Shown one piece after another: positions 7,927 through 11,039 of a stretch of DNA of 11,039 nt. Source of the stretch: DATBSK01 sp964532485 (lineage in GTDB: Bacteria; Actinomycetota; Acidimicrobiia; IMCC26256; PALSA-555); assembly GCA_964532485.1 (NCBI GenBank), contig CAZHKE010000077.1, forward strand, positions 1 to 11,039. Direction: 5' to 3'. The translations under genes and the position numbers were made by a program. Positions within the stretch are counted from its first letter, which is position 1, and each line of letters starts with the position of its first letter. The notes below the pieces were generated by a model. It did not search any database. It worked only from the letters and a program-made list of their open reading frames with translations, and was not told where the DNA came from.

Positions 7927-7948
7927 GGGGCCGGCCCCAGCAGGCCGG
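7927..7948 (-). repeat. GC-only palindrome and hairpin in the HMGCS-like leader
   Basis: GGGGCCGGCCCC (7927-7938) is a perfect 12-bp palindrome. It overlaps a 6-bp hairpin formed by 7931-7936 and 7943-7948 around a 6-nt loop. If transcription starts near 7954, this structure fills most of the leader and ends about 9 nt before the ribosome binding site. It may be a leader RNA structure or simply GC-rich sequence. Confidence 0.35.
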
Positions 7949-7960
7949 GCCGATCGATGA

Positions 7961-7980
7961 AAAGTAAACTGTGACTCACA
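7961..7980. promoter_or_regulatory. Overlapping divergent promoters with TGTGA-C-TCACA operator
   Basis: This AT-rich island stands out in very GC-rich DNA. On the plus strand TAAACT (7965-7970) fits a -10 box for tetR. On the minus strand TACTTT (7961-7966) fits a -10 box for the HMGCS-like/thiolase operon, so the two boxes overlap. Directly beside them lies the perfect palindrome TGTGA-C-TCACA (7970-7980), which would cover the tetR transcription start and the region just upstream of the minus-strand -10. A TetR dimer bound here could shut both promoters, giving autoregulation and control of the operon. The motif differs from the KstR and KstR2 operators I know. Neither direction has a good -35. 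Confidence 0.6.
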
Positions 7981-8063
7981 TTCGACGCCAGCCCGAGGCG
8001 CCCGCGGGTCGTCCGACCGCGGGAGGTGCGGGTCGGCCACGAGGACACGAGAAGGGGCGATCG

Positions 8064-8699
8064 GTGGCGTCCAGGGCGACACGGCGAGCCGCTCTTCCCC
8101 CACGCAAGCGGTCGGGACGGCGCGAAGCGATGCTCGACGCAGCCGCGAAGCTGTTCTCGACCCGTGGCTACGTCGACACCGGCATCGACGACATCGGCGA
8201 GGCGGTCGGCGTGACCGGGCCCGCGGTGTACCGGCACTTCACGAGCAAGGAGGCGCTGCTCGTCGCACTGCTCGAGCGTGCGGTCGATCATTCCGAGGCC
8301 ATCGTGCCGCGCGTGCACGCCGAGGCCTCGTCGGCGGACGACGCGCTGGTCCGACTCGTCGAGCACACCGTGGCCGCGTGCATCGCCGACCGCGAGCTGA
8401 CCGCGATCTACTGGCAGGAGTCGCGGAACCTGCCGGCCACACAGCGGCGGCGCTTCGAGCGCGTCCAACGGCGGCTGATCGACGAGTACGCGACGATCCT
8501 CCGGCAGGTGCGACCCGACCTCACTCCGAGCACGGCGCGCATGGCGGTGTACGCGGCCAGTGCGCTCATGCGATCGGTGGCGAACCGCGACAGCAGCCTG
8601 GCCGAGCCCGAGCTCCAGCGCCTCCTCGCGAGCATGGCGCATGCGTCGTTGCTGGGCGCGACCCCCGAGACCGTCCCGGGCGCCGCGGCCGCGAGCTGA
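8064..8699 (+). CDS. TetR-family transcriptional regulator
   Basis: The 211-residue protein is a typical TetR repressor. An N-terminal basic arm (1-20) precedes the DNA-binding domain: AMLDAAAKLFSTRGYVDTG (22-40), then the helix-turn-helix IDDIGEAVGVTGPAVYRHF (41-59), then SKEALLVALLERAVD. The divergent C-terminal helical domain (about 75-200) would bind the ligand. GTG at 8064 is preferred because AAGGGG lies 7 nt upstream. A GTG at 7971, which would give 242 residues, lies directly against the -10 box and inside the operator, and would add 31 low-complexity residues. It is divergent from the HMGCS-like/thiolase operon and convergent with the crotonase, 8 bp apart. By position it probably represses the operon and itself, with an acyl-CoA as a likely inducer; the ligand is inferred only from neighbours. 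Confidence 0.9.
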   Translation: MASRATRRAALPPRKRSGRREAMLDAAAKLFSTRGYVDTGIDDIGEAVGVTGPAVYRHFTSKEALLVALLERAVDHSEAIVPRVHAEASSADDALVRLVEHTVAACIADRELTAIYWQESRNLPATQRRRFERVQRRLIDEYATILRQVRPDLTPSTARMAVYAASALMRSVANRDSSLAEPELQRLLASMAHASLLGATPETVPGAAAAS

Positions 8700-8711
8700 G
8701 GTCGCGCTCAG
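8696..8711. repeat. Short inverted repeat spanning both convergent stop codons
   Basis: CTGAG-GTCGCG-CTCAG contains the tetR TGA and the crotonase TGA on opposite strands. The 5-bp stem has no T tract, so it is at best a weak bidirectional terminator. Two facing TGA stops already supply three of the paired positions. Confidence 0.25.
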
Positions 8712-9541
8712 GCGAGGTCGGGAGGCAGCGGCGTGTGCTTCGCGTCGCTCCACCGGGGCTCGCGCTTCTCGAAGCGAGCCGTGGGACCCTCGGTCGCGTC
8801 CGGGCGCGAGCCCAACCACCAGATCAGCTTCGTCTCGCGTGTCATCGCGGCCGGCCGCTCGTCGGCGCCGGCGAACGCGTGCACGAGGCGCTTCGTGACG
8901 GCCACGGCGAGGGGCGCGGTGTTGTCCGCGATGTCGTGCGCGAGCTCCTGCGTGGCGGCGAGCACCTGATCGGCGGGCAGGGTCCGAGCGCAGAGACCGA
9001 TCGCGGCTGCCTCGGCGCCGGTGAAGGGGCGGCCCGAGAGCAGCAGCTCGAGCGCACGTGGGAGCCCGACCATGCGCGACACGAGCCACGTGGAGTTGGC
9101 GTCGGGCGCGACGCCGAGGCGGGTGAACATGAACTGGAGCCGCGCGTCCTCGGCGACGAAGCAGCAGTCGAACAGGAGCGGGAGCGTGAGCCCCGCGCCC
9201 ACGGCCGCGCCGTTGATCGCCCCGAGCACCGGCGTCGCGAGCTCCCAGAACGCCACCGACTCCCAGACGGTGTCCGACGTGACGCCGAGCTCTTCGTCGT
9301 GCTCGGCCTGGAAGTCGCTCCCGAACCCACCCTCGGTGAGGTCGATGCCCGAGCAGAACGCCTTGCCAGCGCCCGTCACGACGATGGCTCGCACCTCCTC
9401 GTCCGCGTCGAGCGACCAGATCGCGTCGTGCAGCTCCTGCTGCATCCGCAGTGTGATGGCGTTGCGCTGCTCGGGGCGGTGCAACGTGACCGTGGCGACA
9501 CCGCGATCGACCTCCACGAGGATCGTCTCGTAGCTCGGCAT
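8708..9541 (-). CDS. Enoyl-CoA hydratase/isomerase (crotonase) family protein
   Basis: The 277-residue protein is a full-length crotonase acting on an acyl-CoA thioester. The oxyanion-hole segments are AFCSGIDL (61-68) and GAINGAAVGAGL (107-118). The active-site region FMFTRLGVAPDANSTWLVSRMVG (137-159) lacks the paired glutamates of classical enoyl-CoA hydratase. Instead it has Asp147 in a PD motif, as in PaaG-like isomerases (FxxxFxxLGLxPDxGGTW), so a double-bond isomerase or related reaction may be more likely than simple hydration. The C-terminal FEKREPRW segment is typical of the family. ATG 9541 is chosen over an upstream in-frame start at 9649, because CGGAG lies 7 nt before it and homology begins at MPSYETILVEVDRG; the longer version would overlap the ligase gene. 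It lies 52 bp downstream of the acyl-CoA ligase on the same strand, probably in one operon. Confidence 0.9.
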   Translation of the reverse strand: MPSYETILVEVDRGVATVTLHRPEQRNAITLRMQQELHDAIWSLDADEEVRAIVVTGAGKAFCSGIDLTEGGFGSDFQAEHDEELGVTSDTVWESVAFWELATPVLGAINGAAVGAGLTLPLLFDCCFVAEDARLQFMFTRLGVAPDANSTWLVSRMVGLPRALELLLSGRPFTGAEAAAIGLCARTLPADQVLAATQELAHDIADNTAPLAVAVTKRLVHAFAGADERPAAMTRETKLIWWLGSRPDATEGPTARFEKREPRWSDAKHTPLPPDLA

Positions 9542-9593
9542 GTGCGGACTCCGTTCCTCGTCGTCTGTCGTCGGGTTCGGCCGTCGGCGTCGA

Positions 9594-11039
9594 TCAGTCG
9601 ACGCTGATGCCCGCGACCTCGCGGTCCCACGTGTTGTCGTTGAGCGCATGCTCGCGGAGCCTGACCTTCTGGGTGCGCAGCGTTGCCTCGGTCTTCGGCA
9701 GCTCGGCGACGAACTCCACGTAGCGCGGGACCATGAACCTCGGCATCCGCGGCGCGAGGAACTCGATCAGCTCGGCGTGGGACGTCTCGGCACCCTCCCG
9801 GAGCACGACGCAGACCTTCACCTCGTCCTCGAGGTACTCGGAGGGCACCGCCACCGCTGCCGACTCGACGACGTCGGGATGCTGGGCCACGAGCGCCTCG
9901 ACCTCGAACGACGAGATGTTCTCGCCGCGCCGGCGGATGGCGTCCTTGATGCGGTCGACGAAGTAGTAGTTGCCGTCGTCGTCATAGCGGAAGCCGTCGC
10001 CGGTGTGGAACCAGCCGTTGCGCCACGCGGCAGCCGTGGCCTCCGGCATCCCGTGGTAGCCGCGGTTGATGACCCACGGCTCCTCCGTGCGCACGACGAG
10101 CTCGCCGACCTCGCCGGGCCCGAGCGGCTGGTCGTGCTCGTCGACGATCCGCACCTCGTAGCCGGCCCAGCCGCGCTGGAGCTTCCCGCAGGACGAGCTG
10201 TTCGCGAGCTCGAAGCCGTCGGACGCGAACGGCGCGCCGATCTCGGTCATGCCGTACCCGGTGCCGACGTCGACGCCGAAGCGGGCCTTGAACTCGTCGA
10301 CCTGGGGTACGAGCGGGCCCATCATCACGTGCCGCAACGGCGTGTCGGCGTCGTCGGGCTGCTCGGGCTGCATGAGCAGGAACGGGGCCATCGGGCCGAC
10401 CAGCCCCGCGCCCGCGATGTCGAAGCGTCGTACGTCGTCCCAGAAGTGCTGGATCGAGAACTGCTCGCGAACGACCATGCGGGCCTCGAACACCGACGCC
10501 TGGTACAGCATGGCCTTGCCGGACACGTGGAACGCGGGGTACATCGCGTAGAAGCCCTCGCCGGGGAGCACGAAGTCGCGCGGCGCGGTGTTCACGAACG
10601 ACCACAGGGTGCCCCAGGGCATCAGCACACCCTTCGAGGGCCCGGTCGTGCCCGAGGTGTAGATGATCGCTGCCACGTCCCAGTAGTCGGGTCCGGCGAG
10701 ATCGTCGGCCACGTCCGCGTCCGCGTCCGCGAACAGCTCGCCGCGCGTCACGACACGTCCGGGCAGGCCCGCCGGCGGGTCGTCGGCGTCGGGCACGACG
10801 ATGGTCGTCAGCTGCGACAGCTCGGCGGCGACCTCGACGAGCTGGGGCACGAACCGCTCGCTGATCACGACGGCACTCGCCCCGGAGTTGTCGATCAGGT
10901 ACTGCAGCATCCGACCGCGGTACATGTTGTTCGCCGGAACCTCGGTCGCCCCGAGCCACGTCAGTCCGAGCCATGCGTGGAACGCCTCGAACGAGTTCGG
11001 CAGCATCGTGACGACGTGATCGCCGGCGGCGACGCCGAC
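9594..11039 (-). CDS. AMP-forming acyl-CoA synthetase/ligase (lacks N-terminus, runs off right edge)
   Basis: The 481 visible residues are the bulk of an ANL-superfamily acyl-CoA ligase, which adenylates a carboxylic acid with ATP and transfers the acyl group to CoA. The frame is open to base 11039; an internal Met at 11006 is not the start, since GDHVVTMLPNS is a conserved interior segment. Visible-numbered motifs are the phosphate loop YTSGTTGPSKG (127-137), YGMTEIG (262-268), FHTGD (344-348), DRIKDAIRRRGENIS (362-376, hinge) and the C-terminal LPKT (447-450). The usual LPKTxTGK reads LPKTEATLR, so Arg455 occupies the adenylation-lysine position, with one extra residue. The C-terminal TWDREVAGI tail recalls a CaiC-like ligase subgroup. 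About 40-70 N-terminal residues are probably missing. The substrate is unknown. The crotonase follows after 52 bp. Confidence 0.9.
   Translation of the reverse strand, partial: VGVAAGDHVVTMLPNSFEAFHAWLGLTWLGATEVPANNMYRGRMLQYLIDNSGASAVVISERFVPQLVEVAAELSQLTTIVVPDADDPPAGLPGRVVTRGELFADADADVADDLAGPDYWDVAAIIYTSGTTGPSKGVLMPWGTLWSFVNTAPRDFVLPGEGFYAMYPAFHVSGKAMLYQASVFEARMVVREQFSIQHFWDDVRRFDIAGAGLVGPMAPFLLMQPEQPDDADTPLRHVMMGPLVPQVDEFKARFGVDVGTGYGMTEIGAPFASDGFELANSSSCGKLQRGWAGYEVRIVDEHDQPLGPGEVGELVVRTEEPWVINRGYHGMPEATAAAWRNGWFHTGDGFRYDDDGNYYFVDRIKDAIRRRGENISSFEVEALVAQHPDVVESAAVAVPSEYLEDEVKVCVVLREGAETSHAELIEFLAPRMPRFMVPRYVEFVAELPKTEATLRTQKVRLREHALNDNTWDREVAGISVD
10713..10730 (-). repeat. GTCCGC hexamer, three tandem copies inside the acyl-CoA ligase
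   Basis: Three exact tandem copies encode part of an Ala-Asp run (LFADADADVADD, visible residues 102-113) just before the phosphate loop. The segment is likely a flexible surface loop and a possible slippage site; whole copies added or lost would keep frame. Confidence 0.5.

Noticed and set aside
7912..8103. N-terminal extension of the HMGCS-like gene to 8103
   Set aside because: The added 64 residues read through the promoter and operator and into the tetR 5' region, and a good ribosome binding site precedes ATG 7911.
7326..9089. 587-residue minus-strand frame across tetR and the HMGCS-like gene
   Set aside because: It runs opposite tetR and out of frame through the HMGCS-like gene, with Arg/Ala/Ser-rich composition and no recognisable domain.

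Overview
The window is very GC-rich, gene-dense DNA with GTG starts, short intergenic gaps and several putative leaderless promoters. Together with a homodimeric-type AceE and many acyl-CoA enzymes, this suggests a high-GC actinobacterium. A lineage such as Acidimicrobiia is plausible but is only a guess, because there is no rRNA or other phylogenetic marker. I see no tRNA, rRNA, CRISPR array, insertion sequence or phage gene, and no gap longer than about 155 bp between genes.

Layout, left to right. The 5' part of aceE (pyruvate dehydrogenase E1) runs leftward off the edge. It is divergent from a double-hotdog acyl-CoA thioesterase-like gene, and the 125-bp gap holds a perfect 16-bp inverted repeat. 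The thioesterase converges on a large membrane acyltransferase (AT3 plus SGNH domain), which is divergent from an MFS transporter. The MFS gene converges on, and overlaps by 37 bp, the end of a leftward two-gene operon. That operon encodes an HMG-CoA-synthase-like/DUF35 fusion followed by an SCP-x-type thiolase. A TetR regulator diverges from the operon, and an AT-rich bidirectional promoter with a TGTGA-C-TCACA palindrome lies between them. Convergent with tetR is a second leftward pair: an AMP-forming acyl-CoA ligase (cut by the right edge), then a crotonase.

The right half (5285-11039) looks like an acyl-CoA catabolic locus: a ligase makes the CoA thioester, a crotonase hydrates or isomerises it, a thiolase cleaves or condenses it, and a TetR protein probably senses an acyl-CoA. 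No acyl-CoA dehydrogenase or 3-hydroxyacyl-CoA dehydrogenase lies in the window, so the pathway is incomplete here and the substrate cannot be named.

The most interesting item is the HMGCS-like/DUF35 fusion. It keeps the fold signature (GNTG, a four-cysteine zinc ribbon, a C-terminal OB-fold region), but Val sits where the synthase nucleophilic Cys should be and Thr where the catalytic His should be. Its translationally coupled thiolase partner keeps its catalytic residues. This resembles the archaeal thiolase/HMGCS/DUF35 complex converted into a complex with a non-condensing partner.
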